A stretch of DNA of 11,730 nucleotides from Firmicutes bacterium UBA3553 (GTDB lineage Bacteria > Bacillota > Clostridia > Tissierellales > Sedimentibacteraceae): assembly GCA_002381185.1 (NCBI GenBank), contig DFOA01000039.1, forward strand, positions 1 through 11,730, written 5' to 3'. The translations under genes and the position numbers were made by a program. The stretch's first letter is position 1, and every line of letters begins with the position of its first letter. Below the pieces are notes generated by a model. That model was not told the DNA's origin. It made no database searches and worked only from the letters and a program-made list of their open reading frames with translations. Positions 1 to 6,685 of the stretch are shown here, in pieces.

Positions 1-91
1 ACGATGGACACCCTTGCTCTTGGCTAATGGTTGCTACTACCAACCCCATAACGGACTTTCACCGTCAAGCTGTCGCCCATGCTGGGCGCAC
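1..91 (-). mobile_element. 5' end of a group II intron (partial, probably class IIC)
   Basis: Read on the minus strand, the sequence from 91 downward starts with GTGCGCCCAGCATGGGCG, the conserved 5' end of bacterial group II introns. It continues with a short stem around a GGTGAAAGTCC element (ACGG paired with CCGT), a GGTTG...CAACC stem, then TTAGCC and GCAAGGGTGTCC. From memory, the same order of elements occurs in domain I of the Oceanobacillus iheyensis group IIC ribozyme (GTGTGCCCGGCATGGGTG, GGGTGAGAGTCCC, AACAGTTAGCC, GCAAGGGTGTCC). Only about 90 nt are inside the window. The rest of the ribozyme and any intron-encoded reverse transcriptase/maturase lie beyond the left edge. The insertion point is 10 bases past a terminator-like hairpin, the kind of site class IIC introns prefer. 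The group II identity is strong; the class is inferred. Confidence 0.85.
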
Positions 92-92
92 A

Positions 93-119
93 ATAAAATA
101 CGGCACCTATAAAGATGCC
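93..119 (-). terminator. Intrinsic terminator at the end of the ten-gene run, interrupted downstream by the intron
   Basis: On the minus strand GGCATC (119-114) pairs with GGTGCC (107-102) around a UUUAUA loop, with one G-U pair. A U-rich GTATTTTATT stretch follows, up to the intron's first base at 91. The stem is short but it starts 7 bases after the stop codon of the last gene (126-128), as expected for a terminator. It may also be the landing site of the adjacent group II intron. Confidence 0.6.
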
Positions 120-125
120 TTATTA

Positions 126-623
126 TTACAATCTCTTCATTGATATTACATCTTCATAATACTTTTTGTCAAAAGAAACCTTAATAAGTTTTGTCAAATC
201 ATATGATTTATTATTCATTATGTTTTCTACTTTACCTTGACATACTTCCTTTCCCAATCGGTCAACCAACGTGACCGTATCATTAATTTCGGGAACTGGT
301 AGGTATTCATATGGAAATGTAATTAATGCTTCATCATTACTATAATTTATATTCATCAGATGTATGGCAATACCCGGGCATTTTGCTGCGCAAATTCCAC
401 AGCCAATACACTTGCTCAAATCTATTGCAGGTAAATTTGTTATTGGACTTCCAACTTTTATGGCACCTTTAGGACAAGATGTTTCACAAGGGTTGCACGG
501 GATTTCTTCAACGCACTCAATTACAGCAATATTTCCTAACTTATATCCTTTATAATCAGGATATCCAGGAGATTTTTTCAACTCTTCTAGTGAAGGAGCT
601 CCACATTTTTTTAAGCAAGACAT
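126..623 (-). CDS. 2x[4Fe-4S] ferredoxin-like protein with C-terminal extension, likely dehydrogenase electron-transfer subunit
   Basis: A 165-residue cytoplasmic protein. Two [4Fe-4S] ligand sets are visible: C37-x5-C43-x2-C46-x3-C50-P and the classic C72-x2-C75-x2-C78-x3-C82-P. About 75 residues of extension follow (EINDTVTLVDRLGKEV and onward), lacking cysteines near its end and predicted to be mostly beta. A start upstream (695) is possible, but the ATG at 623 is preceded by GGGAAGGAGATGG, a good ribosome binding site, and leaves only a 13-bp overlap with the preceding oxidoreductase; I therefore use 623. The gene is last in the run and translationally coupled to its neighbour. By context it should shuttle electrons between the flavoprotein subunits and a cellular acceptor such as ferredoxin or NAD(P). 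The iron-sulfur assignment is firm; the partnership is inferred. Confidence 0.88.
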   Translation of the reverse strand: MSCLKKCGAPSLEELKKSPGYPDYKGYKLGNIAVIECVEEIPCNPCETSCPKGAIKVGSPITNLPAIDLSKCIGCGICAAKCPGIAIHLMNINYSNDEALITFPYEYLPVPEINDTVTLVDRLGKEVCQGKVENIMNNKSYDLTKLIKVSFDKKYYEDVISMKRL

Positions 624-1726
624 TCGGCCATCTCCTTCCCCTTTTCTAATATCTGATTTTTTGCAATCCTTCTTTTTTCGCCAAATTGACCACATCTCAA
701 CGAATCAAGTTTTCCCCATATATTGTCTATTTTGCTTAATGCTTCTTCCTCGCTTAAATATCCTAAATCATATGCAACACTTAATCCCGCAAGTCTTCCT
801 TCTTCCATGGCAGTGCTGGCTTCTTCTATTCCTGCTACATCACCGGCAACATAAAGGCCGTCAACTGTTGTTCTCATAAATCTGTCATGAACTGGAACAT
901 AGCCTCCCATACCGCCTATATATGTAAATTCACACCCTGCAAGCCATACAAGTTCGACCATTGGAGTAAGTCCGACTGCAAGACATATGGTATCAACTTC
1001 AAATGTTTTTTCAGAACCTTCGATTTCTTGCCAGCTGCTGTCAAGCTCTACTATCTCCACCTTTTCCACTCTATCAGTTCCATATGCTTTTTTAATAGTA
1101 TGGCTTGTAAAAAAAGGCACTCCCGCTCTTGCAACTTTAGCAGTATGAACTCCATACCCTCCTAACTGCGGGGCAGCTTCTACAATACCAACCACCTCAG
1201 CACCTGCCTGCATAAGCTGATAGGATACTATTACACCTACGTTGCCTGAACCTAGCATAAGCACCTTCTTGCCAGGCAATACCCTCCGTAAGTTTATCAT
1301 CGTTTGTGCCGCACCTGCGCCCATGACTCCCGGAAGTTCCCATCCTTCAAATTGAACAGAATTTTCATAAGCTCCAGTAGCAATAATAATTTTTTCAGCT
1401 TGAATTTCTCTGGATTTTTCTTTGTTTTCGATTATCCAAATTTTTTTATCACCGGTAAGTCCGCACACTTCAGTGTTTAGCATTACTTCTATGTTAAGTT
1501 CCATAGTTTCTTTAAGTAATTCTGTGCCAATATTAATTCCTCTGGTTCCTGCTTTATGCTCTCTGGAACCGAAAAATTTATGTATCTGCTTAAAGAGCTG
1601 TCCTCCCGGCTTATTATTTTCGTCTATCAGCAATACACCGGCACCGTGCTTTGCTGCTTCTATTGATGCAGCCAGGCCAGCAGGACCAGCACCTATAATT
1701 ACCACATCATAATTATTCTTTTTCAT
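611..1726 (-). CDS. HcnB-type FAD/NAD(P)-binding oxidoreductase, amino-acid dehydrogenase alpha-like subunit
   Basis: About 371 residues of the two-dinucleotide-domain flavoprotein fold. The N-terminus carries the FAD Rossmann motif GAGPAGLAA (residue 12 on) and PGGQLF. A second Rossmann motif GSGNVG lies mid-protein for NAD(P)H. The C-terminal FAD motif is GLYVAGDVAG followed by EEGRLAG. No CxxC redox disulfide is seen, so it is not a thioredoxin reductase. It resembles HcnB and the alpha subunits of heteromeric proline or D-hydroxyproline dehydrogenases. In several of those a BFD [2Fe-2S] domain is fused at the C-terminus; here that domain is a separate gene (2907-3173). An ATG at 1747 is also open, but the one at 1726 sits right before the Rossmann strand and overlaps the upstream gene by only 14 bp. 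The specific substrate cannot be read from the sequence. Confidence 0.88.
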   Translation of the reverse strand: MKKNNYDVVIIGAGPAGLAASIEAAKHGAGVLLIDENNKPGGQLFKQIHKFFGSREHKAGTRGINIGTELLKETMELNIEVMLNTEVCGLTGDKKIWIIENKEKSREIQAEKIIIATGAYENSVQFEGWELPGVMGAGAAQTMINLRRVLPGKKVLMLGSGNVGVIVSYQLMQAGAEVVGIVEAAPQLGGYGVHTAKVARAGVPFFTSHTIKKAYGTDRVEKVEIVELDSSWQEIEGSEKTFEVDTICLAVGLTPMVELVWLAGCEFTYIGGMGGYVPVHDRFMRTTVDGLYVAGDVAGIEEASTAMEEGRLAGLSVAYDLGYLSEEEALSKIDNIWGKLDSLRCGQFGEKRRIAKNQILEKGKEMAECLA

Positions 1727-2033
1727 TTTCCCACTCGCCTCTTCCATATTGAGTTTCTACCTTCATGCCATCCCGTACTTCAGTAACACAGGTTCTTACA
1801 TTTGGTATACCATCAACTATCATTACACAGTCAGTACATCTGCCAATTCCACAATATATTCCTCTTGGTTTTTTTTGTTTGTCAGTGTACCTGAATTTAT
1901 AAACTCCGTTGGCTGTTAATGCGGCTGCAATCATTTCGCCTTTGTAAGCTGTTATTTCCTGTCCGTCAAAAGTTATTGTAACGATTTCCCTTCTTTCGTC
2001 ATCACCTAAAATCGGATGATTATTAATCCTCAT
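1713..2033 (-). CDS. HcnA-type [2Fe-2S]-binding protein, small subunit of the amino-acid dehydrogenase
   Basis: A 106-residue plant-ferredoxin-like [2Fe-2S] protein. The ligand set is C61-x4-C66-x2-C69-x12-C82 (YCGIGRCTDC, then RTC), the pattern of HcnA and of the small iron-sulfur subunits of sarcosine-oxidase-like and proline-dehydrogenase-like complexes. The preceding FDGQEITAYKGEMIAAAL segment is typical of this family. The start is supported by AGAGGTGG about 7 bases upstream. The gene overlaps the end of dapA by 11 bp and the start of the HcnB-like gene by 14 bp, so the three are translationally coupled. It should pass electrons between the FAD subunits. Family identity is strong; the electron path is inferred. 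Confidence 0.88.
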   Translation of the reverse strand: MRINNHPILGDDERREIVTITFDGQEITAYKGEMIAAALTANGVYKFRYTDKQKKPRGIYCGIGRCTDCVMIVDGIPNVRTCVTEVRDGMKVETQYGRGEWENEKE

Positions 2034-2910
2034 TATATGCCACCTCTAGCAGTGCCGTAAGACTATCTTTCACAATATCTTTAACATCTGGTGAAGGTTC
2101 GGTAAGAGGCAGTCTGTATCCTCCGACATTGAATCCTGTAACATTAAGAGCATATTTGACAGGAATGGGGTTTGTTGTTACAAACAAAGCATCATACAAT
2201 TTAGTAAGTTCAAGGTTAATCTTTGCAGCTTTAGTCATGTCATTGTTTTCAAATGCATCTATCATTTGACCCATCTTAACTCCCGCAACATTTGATGCAA
2301 CACTTACAATTCCACATCCTCCCACTGCCAGTGAAGGTAATGTTAATATGTCTTCACCGCTGTATACAAGGAATTCTTCCGGAGTTTCATTAATCATTCT
2401 TGTAAATTGAGCCATGTCTCCGCTTGCTTCTTTAATTGCAACAATATTTTTTATTTCAGCGAGTTTTTTGACTGTTGTTACACTTATGTTGACACCCGTT
2501 CTTCCGGGAACATTATAAATTATAATCGGAAGGGCCGTGCTTTCTGCTACAGTCTTAAAATGAGCATACAGCGATTCCTGATTTGGTTTGTTATAGTAAG
2601 GTGTTATTACTAATAAGCCATCAACTTTTAAATCTTCTATATTCTTGATATTATCAATTGTTTTCTTTGTATTGTTTGTTCCGACTCCTGCTATAACAGG
2701 AATGTTTACGTTTTTCTTTATTTCAGATAAAAGTCTATATACTTCCTCAGATGTTAAAGTTGGTGATTCTCCTGTAGTACCATTAATAACTAATGCTGTA
2801 CTTCTTTCATTTTCCAATTTTTTTGCTAATTTGACAGCCTGTGCATAATCAACGTTTAATTCTTTATCAAATGGTGTTACCATTGCCGTTATCAATCTAC
2901 CCCAATTCAT
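2023..2910 (-). CDS. dapA: DapA, 4-hydroxy-tetrahydrodipicolinate synthase
   Basis: 295 residues, the normal length of the pyruvate-dependent class I aldolase family. All signature sites of true DapA are present: NGTTGES with T45/T46, TPYYNKP with Y106, YNVPGRTG with Y132 and the semialdehyde-binding R137, and the Schiff-base lysine K160 in IKEASGD. These match E. coli T44, Y107, Y133, R138 and K161. The retained arginine argues for aspartate-semialdehyde chemistry over hydroxyproline-pathway deaminase or sialate/KDG aldolase activity. The known reaction condenses pyruvate with aspartate semialdehyde; class I aldolases can also run the cleavage. The gene shares an ATGA overlap with the upstream BFD gene and an 11-bp overlap with the downstream HcnA-like gene, so it is embedded in a redox cassette. 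No dapB is present. The start has AGAGGAGG upstream. Confidence 0.92.
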   Translation of the reverse strand: MNWGRLITAMVTPFDKELNVDYAQAVKLAKKLENERSTALVINGTTGESPTLTSEEVYRLLSEIKKNVNIPVIAGVGTNNTKKTIDNIKNIEDLKVDGLLVITPYYNKPNQESLYAHFKTVAESTALPIIIYNVPGRTGVNISVTTVKKLAEIKNIVAIKEASGDMAQFTRMINETPEEFLVYSGEDILTLPSLAVGGCGIVSVASNVAGVKMGQMIDAFENNDMTKAAKINLELTKLYDALFVTTNPIPVKYALNVTGFNVGGYRLPLTEPSPDVKDIVKDSLTALLEVAYNED

Positions 2911-3173
2911 ATTACGTCCTCCTCTTTTAAAACTTTCATTTTAACCGGTCTGACCGGAGCCCTATAACTTGAAGTTTTAACTTCTTCTATCTTGATGTTT
3001 AATTCTCTTGAAAGTATTTTTTCAACTAGCTTTCTGCATGTTCTGCCCTGGCACAACCCCATGCCTGCACGTGTGAACTTTTTCACTTCATCCACAGTAG
3101 TAGCACCGTCTTTTATTGCTTTTATAATTTCCTCTTCGGTAATTTCTTCACATCTGCATATTATTTTGCTCAT
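2907..3173 (-). CDS. BFD-type [2Fe-2S]-binding protein
   Basis: An 88-residue protein beginning MSKIICRCEEITEEEI, with ligands C6-x-C8 and C41-x4-C46 (GLCQGRTC). This is the bacterioferritin-associated-ferredoxin (BFD/Fer2_BFD) fold, a small helical [2Fe-2S] domain. In many HcnB-like and NirB-like oxidoreductases the domain is fused to the flavoprotein; here it stands alone. The C-terminal 30 residues (APVRPVKMKVLKEED) resemble the linker that follows this domain in such fusions. The start is preceded by GGAAGTGG. It lies 12 bp after the regulator gene and overlaps dapA by 4 bp. It probably works as a subunit of the amino-acid dehydrogenase, not in iron storage. Confidence 0.87.
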   Translation of the reverse strand: MSKIICRCEEITEEEIIKAIKDGATTVDEVKKFTRAGMGLCQGRTCRKLVEKILSRELNIKIEEVKTSSYRAPVRPVKMKVLKEEDVI

Positions 3174-3185
3174 AAAGCCACTTCC

Positions 3186-3932
3186 TTACTGATAATTGTG
3201 CTTATCGCTATTGCTATATCTGTTCCAATAAGTTAAAACGTCATCCATCAAATGATTCATATGTTCAGCCATTAATTTTTCTGCTTCTTCCTCATTATTA
3301 TCTTTAATGGCATTATATATTTTCATGTGAGATGTTGAATAAGGAGAATTTATCTGCCTCCTCATATATTCAAAAAGTGTTGATTGCTGTTTAAATGTAG
3401 CAACTATGTTATACATAGCCTCCAATATTGTATTTCCTGAAGCTTTTGCTATAGTGCGGTGAAACTCTAAATCTTCTTCTGAAATACTTTCCCCATTGCT
3501 TAATTTATTATTTTGTCTGTCTATAATTTCTTTCAGCTTATTTAAATCATCATCGGAAATAATTCTTGCAGCCAGCCTGCATGTTGCTTTTTCAATTGCC
3601 TTTCTTGCCTGAATTACCATAATAAAATTTTCAAGTATTTCTGTTGAAATGATTTCATCAATTTTTTCCTGGTGAAAATTTATTATATCAATGGTTTCTG
3701 CTTTTTTGATTGCAAGCTTTCCTTCAGGTGTAATTATTCTTCCTTCGTTTTTATATTTTTCTAAATAATCACTGCTTTCTAACTTTGATAATATCCTTCC
3801 GACTGTGGCAGTGCTTACTTCAATATCTTTTTCCTTCAGCAGATTCTCAATAGACCAAGTCCCAATTGGCCTGTTTGCATCATCTATTAATTTCAACACT
3901 TCTAATTCTATATAATCAAGGATTTGCCTCAT
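3186..3932 (-). CDS. FCD-domain transcriptional regulator with an N-terminal winged helix
   Basis: 248 residues. Residues 1-75 form a winged helix-turn-helix (GTWSIENLL, then STATVGRILSKLESSDYL, then a wing RIITPEGK) that looks closer to the RNase R/NrpR-type winged-helix family than to a standard GntR N-terminus. From about residue 95 the protein is an all-helical FCD ligand-binding domain. Its likely metal/ligand residues are D154 and H158 (EDLEFHRTI), H202 (SHMKIYNAI) and H224 (EEAEKLMAEHMNHL). FCD regulators usually sense small carboxylates or amino acids and control nearby catabolic genes. The gene has its own promoter just upstream and sits between the symporter and the [2Fe-2S] genes. 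I expect it to control the ten-gene run in response to the transported substrate; that is inference. GGGGTG precedes the ATG, a modest ribosome binding site. Confidence 0.87.
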   Translation of the reverse strand: MRQILDYIELEVLKLIDDANRPIGTWSIENLLKEKDIEVSTATVGRILSKLESSDYLEKYKNEGRIITPEGKLAIKKAETIDIINFHQEKIDEIISTEILENFIMVIQARKAIEKATCRLAARIISDDDLNKLKEIIDRQNNKLSNGESISEEDLEFHRTIAKASGNTILEAMYNIVATFKQQSTLFEYMRRQINSPYSTSHMKIYNAIKDNNEEEAEKLMAEHMNHLMDDVLTYWNRYSNSDKHNYQ

Positions 3933-3967
3933 ATTAACACCCCATTAAGTAGTAAATTTTATGCTAT

Positions 3968-3996
3968 ATTATCTCATATTGAATCTGTTTTTACAA
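3968..3996 (-). promoter_or_regulatory. Candidate sigma-A promoter for the regulator-BFD-dapA half of the run
   Basis: On the minus strand TTGTAA (3996-3991) is followed after exactly 17 bp by GATAAT (3973-3968), close to the housekeeping consensus. It lies in the 86-bp gap between the symporter and regulator genes, the widest gap inside the run. Expected transcription starts about 30 bases before the regulator's ATG. The distal genes could therefore be expressed independently of the asd promoter. Confidence 0.55.
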
Positions 3997-4018
3997 TGGC
4001 AAATCCCATAAATTTCTA

Positions 4019-5458
4019 TTAATTAGCCGCTGCCTCTCTATTGGTGTTTTTTGTAACCATTGATACGACTATTAACAATATTGATGCAACTGCAAGGGCA
4101 ATAAGAACCTTATTGCTTCCAAGGGCATCTATTTGGCTAAGAACTGCTCCGGCTATTATACTTACTCTTGCTCCCCAAGGTGTAACCTTACTGTTTCTCT
4201 TGCCTGCCTCATGAGCTTCACCAGAATTTTCTTTCCAAAGAAGTCCTATTACTAAAAGCGGAACTAATCCCGCTCCGGCCATAGAGTAGGCTCGAGAGAA
4301 TAAGCTTATAATTGAGTTTGCATAAATAGCTGCCACTGCTGATGAAACACCAATAATAGCCGTTAACCATTTTGCATATTTTACAAGATCTGCCTCTGAC
4401 GTTTCCGGTTTGAAAGGCTTAATTAAATCATTAACTACCAGGACTGATGCCGAGTTCAGGTTAGAGTCTGCAGAAGACATACCGGCTGCTAAAACCAGCG
4501 CGAATATCATACCGGCTATTGCCATCGGAACTCTGTTCATCATAAACCATGCCATAGCATCTCCAGGTGCTAAATCTTGCTTCAACGTGTAAATAATCAT
4601 TCCAACAAGAGCAGTCATCATAACGGCTATAATAGCAATTATACCACTGTAAAGCATTCCATCTCTTGCTGTCTTTGTATTAATAGCGCCAAAACATCTT
4701 TGCCAGTACTGTTGGGCTACAATGATTCCAATAGTACCTGTTACAATCATATTAATTATTTTCATTGGATCAGAAATCCCAAATTGCCACAATTCTGCTC
4801 TGCCTAATTCATTTAATCTTACTCCTATTTCTCCCAGAGAAAAATTAACTTCCTTAAATGCATATACATAGAAAATTACTCCAAATATTAAAACAAGTAC
4901 TCCTTGAAGCAAGTCAGTCCAGACAACCGAGTAGATACCTCCCAATGTAGTGTAAATAATGAACACAGCGGAGAATAATATAATTATCGGAATAGGATTA
5001 GCACCTGTTATAACACTGAATATATTGCCTAGTGCTTTTCCCTGACCCCCTGCCCATGCAATCATAATTGATGATGCCAATACGCCGGATAAAGCCCTTG
5101 TAAATTTATCCCTTGTTATTAAGTCATCAAGAAGCTCGGGGAATGTATTGTAGGTAAATTTACCGGCAAATCCTGCAATAAACAAAGCAAATATAATTTT
5201 TGAACCTTGTTCTCCAAGAATGAATGCCATCCAGGGAAGACCGATTTCATATCCATTTCCTGCATGACCTACAAAATTTCCAACTCCCATAATAGTTGCA
5301 AACTGAGTAAAAAATATAAGATACATTGGAAATGATTTTCCGCCGATTGCGTAGTTTGCAAAACTCATGTCAGCTTTGTCTTTTACCTTAAGTGATATGT
5401 ACATGAAGGCTCCACACATTAAAATTGTAATAATCCAAATCATTGTTCCTAAACTCAT
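4019..5458 (-). CDS. Sodium:solute symporter (SSS family)
   Basis: 479 residues with about 13 hydrophobic segments, standard for SSS transporters such as PutP and PanF. Diagnostic motifs are GGIYSVVWTDLLQ (173-185), QQYWQRCFGA (249 on) and AAGMSSADSNLNSAS (324-338), the last carrying the small hydroxyl residues that line the Na2 sodium site. It should import an organic solute, most likely an amino or imino acid or a carboxylate, driven by sodium. Substrate identity cannot be read from the motifs. The gene follows the FAD dehydrogenase by 50 bp and precedes the FCD regulator, which suggests it brings in the substrate of that dehydrogenase. AAAGGAGG eight bases upstream fixes the start. Confidence 0.92.
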   Translation of the reverse strand: MSLGTMIWIITILMCGAFMYISLKVKDKADMSFANYAIGGKSFPMYLIFFTQFATIMGVGNFVGHAGNGYEIGLPWMAFILGEQGSKIIFALFIAGFAGKFTYNTFPELLDDLITRDKFTRALSGVLASSIMIAWAGGQGKALGNIFSVITGANPIPIIILFSAVFIIYTTLGGIYSVVWTDLLQGVLVLIFGVIFYVYAFKEVNFSLGEIGVRLNELGRAELWQFGISDPMKIINMIVTGTIGIIVAQQYWQRCFGAINTKTARDGMLYSGIIAIIAVMMTALVGMIIYTLKQDLAPGDAMAWFMMNRVPMAIAGMIFALVLAAGMSSADSNLNSASVLVVNDLIKPFKPETSEADLVKYAKWLTAIIGVSSAVAAIYANSIISLFSRAYSMAGAGLVPLLVIGLLWKENSGEAHEAGKRNSKVTPWGARVSIIAGAVLSQIDALGSNKVLIALAVASILLIVVSMVTKNTNREAAAN

Positions 5459-5508
5459 AAAACATGCCTCCTTTTAATATTATTTTTTATTCAATAAAGC
5501 ATCTAGCT

Positions 5509-6669
5509 TTAATTAAATCTGTCAAAACTTAATTCCCTTACATCAATTGAAGTTTTTTCGCCGCAAATCATTTGTGAAATTAACTTTCCTGTAATTGGAG
5601 CCATTGCTATTCCGTCACCTTCATGGCCTGAAGCTATATAAAAGCCCTCATTCCCTTTTACTTCAGATATTATTGGTTTTCCGTCTTCACATGCAGGTCT
5701 GAATCCGGCAAACGTTCTTATGATATGTATATTTTTTAATATTGGAAAGAAATCAGTAACCTGATTGACTAAAATATTGATTACCTCATTATCCGTTCCC
5801 TTGTTATAATTACCTTTTTCTCTTGTGCTTCCGATTAAATAATTACCGCTGCCTGCTTGGGAAAATGACAGTCCTATGCCGAGTTCTTTAATTCTGTCAC
5901 TTTGGTTAACAAGTTCAGGATTTAACTTTGATATAATATAATCAGCACTCCATATATTTTCTTTACCCAACTGAGGTAATCCTTCAGTTACTAAAATCTG
6001 ACCCTTTTTTGATGTTATTGGTATATTGATTCCGATTAATTTTCCAATATCCGCAGACCAAGCTCCTGCTGAGTTTATAATATTTTCTGTTTCAATAGTT
6101 AAATCGTTTTCAAGCCTGATATTCCAATGTCCGCTTTTTTTATTTAATTCAATGGCACAGGTATCTTTATAAATGTCCATGCCTGATCTCAGTGCTTTGG
6201 ATAAAAACATTCGCATAGTATACAGCGGATTTACCTGTGAATCCTCTGTTCCATGTGTTGAAGCTATTATTTTATCCTTCACATAAGGATGAAATTTTTT
6301 AACTTCCTTTTTGTCTATAAGTTCAATATTGAGGCCATAATTTTTTTGCTGCGCAACGTAATTTTCCATAAAAGCCAAATGCTCTTTATTATCTATAAGA
6401 ATCATTCCGCCCCTTGTATGAAAATCTATATTATTACCAAATTCCTGAGATAGACCTTTATATAAATTTAGGCTTTCAACGGCCAGTTCTAAATTTTTTC
6501 CCGGCTTTTTAGACTGCAAAAGTATCATATCATCACAAGAACCGGATGCTCCGCTGCCTATTTGATTTTTTTCAATCAGGGCAATTTTTTTATTTTTCAA
6601 TGTCAGATAATAAGCACAGGACAGACCGATAATACCTCCGCCTAAAATTACTACGTCATAATTTTTCAT
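5509..6669 (-). CDS. FAD-dependent amino-acid dehydrogenase, HcnC / proline-dehydrogenase-beta-like catalytic subunit
   Basis: 386 residues of the D-amino-acid oxidase (DAO/glycine oxidase) superfamily. Seen in order: the FAD motif YDVVILGGGIIGLS at the N-terminus, the E-K...GSGASG segment, VNPLYTMRMFL, the INSAGAWS motif, FAGFRPACEDGKPIIS, and near the end ASGHEGDGIAMAPITGKLI, which contacts the flavin. It resembles HcnC and the catalytic beta subunits of heteromeric proline or D-hydroxyproline dehydrogenases more than soluble oxidases. It should oxidise a carbon-nitrogen bond of an imported amino or imino acid to an imine. An earlier in-frame ATG exists (6726), but ATG 6669 follows GAGGAGG and sits directly before the FAD strand, 16 bp after the aspartokinase stop. 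Its electron-transfer partners are further along the run. Confidence 0.88.
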   Translation of the reverse strand: MKNYDVVILGGGIIGLSCAYYLTLKNKKIALIEKNQIGSGASGSCDDMILLQSKKPGKNLELAVESLNLYKGLSQEFGNNIDFHTRGGMILIDNKEHLAFMENYVAQQKNYGLNIELIDKKEVKKFHPYVKDKIIASTHGTEDSQVNPLYTMRMFLSKALRSGMDIYKDTCAIELNKKSGHWNIRLENDLTIETENIINSAGAWSADIGKLIGINIPITSKKGQILVTEGLPQLGKENIWSADYIISKLNPELVNQSDRIKELGIGLSFSQAGSGNYLIGSTREKGNYNKGTDNEVINILVNQVTDFFPILKNIHIIRTFAGFRPACEDGKPIISEVKGNEGFYIASGHEGDGIAMAPITGKLISQMICGEKTSIDVRELSFDRFN

Positions 6670-6685
6670 GAAAGCCTCCTCACTT

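Noticed and set aside
887..1712. Plus-strand open frames opposite the HcnB-like gene
   Set aside because: They are antisense shadows without ribosome binding sites or sensible protein composition.
2023..2910. DapA-family gene as a hydroxyproline-pathway deaminase or N-acetylneuraminate lyase
   Set aside because: The DapA-specific arginine in YNVPGRTG and the GTTGES and YYNKP motifs are all intact, and asd and aspartokinase are in the same run, which favours true DapA chemistry.
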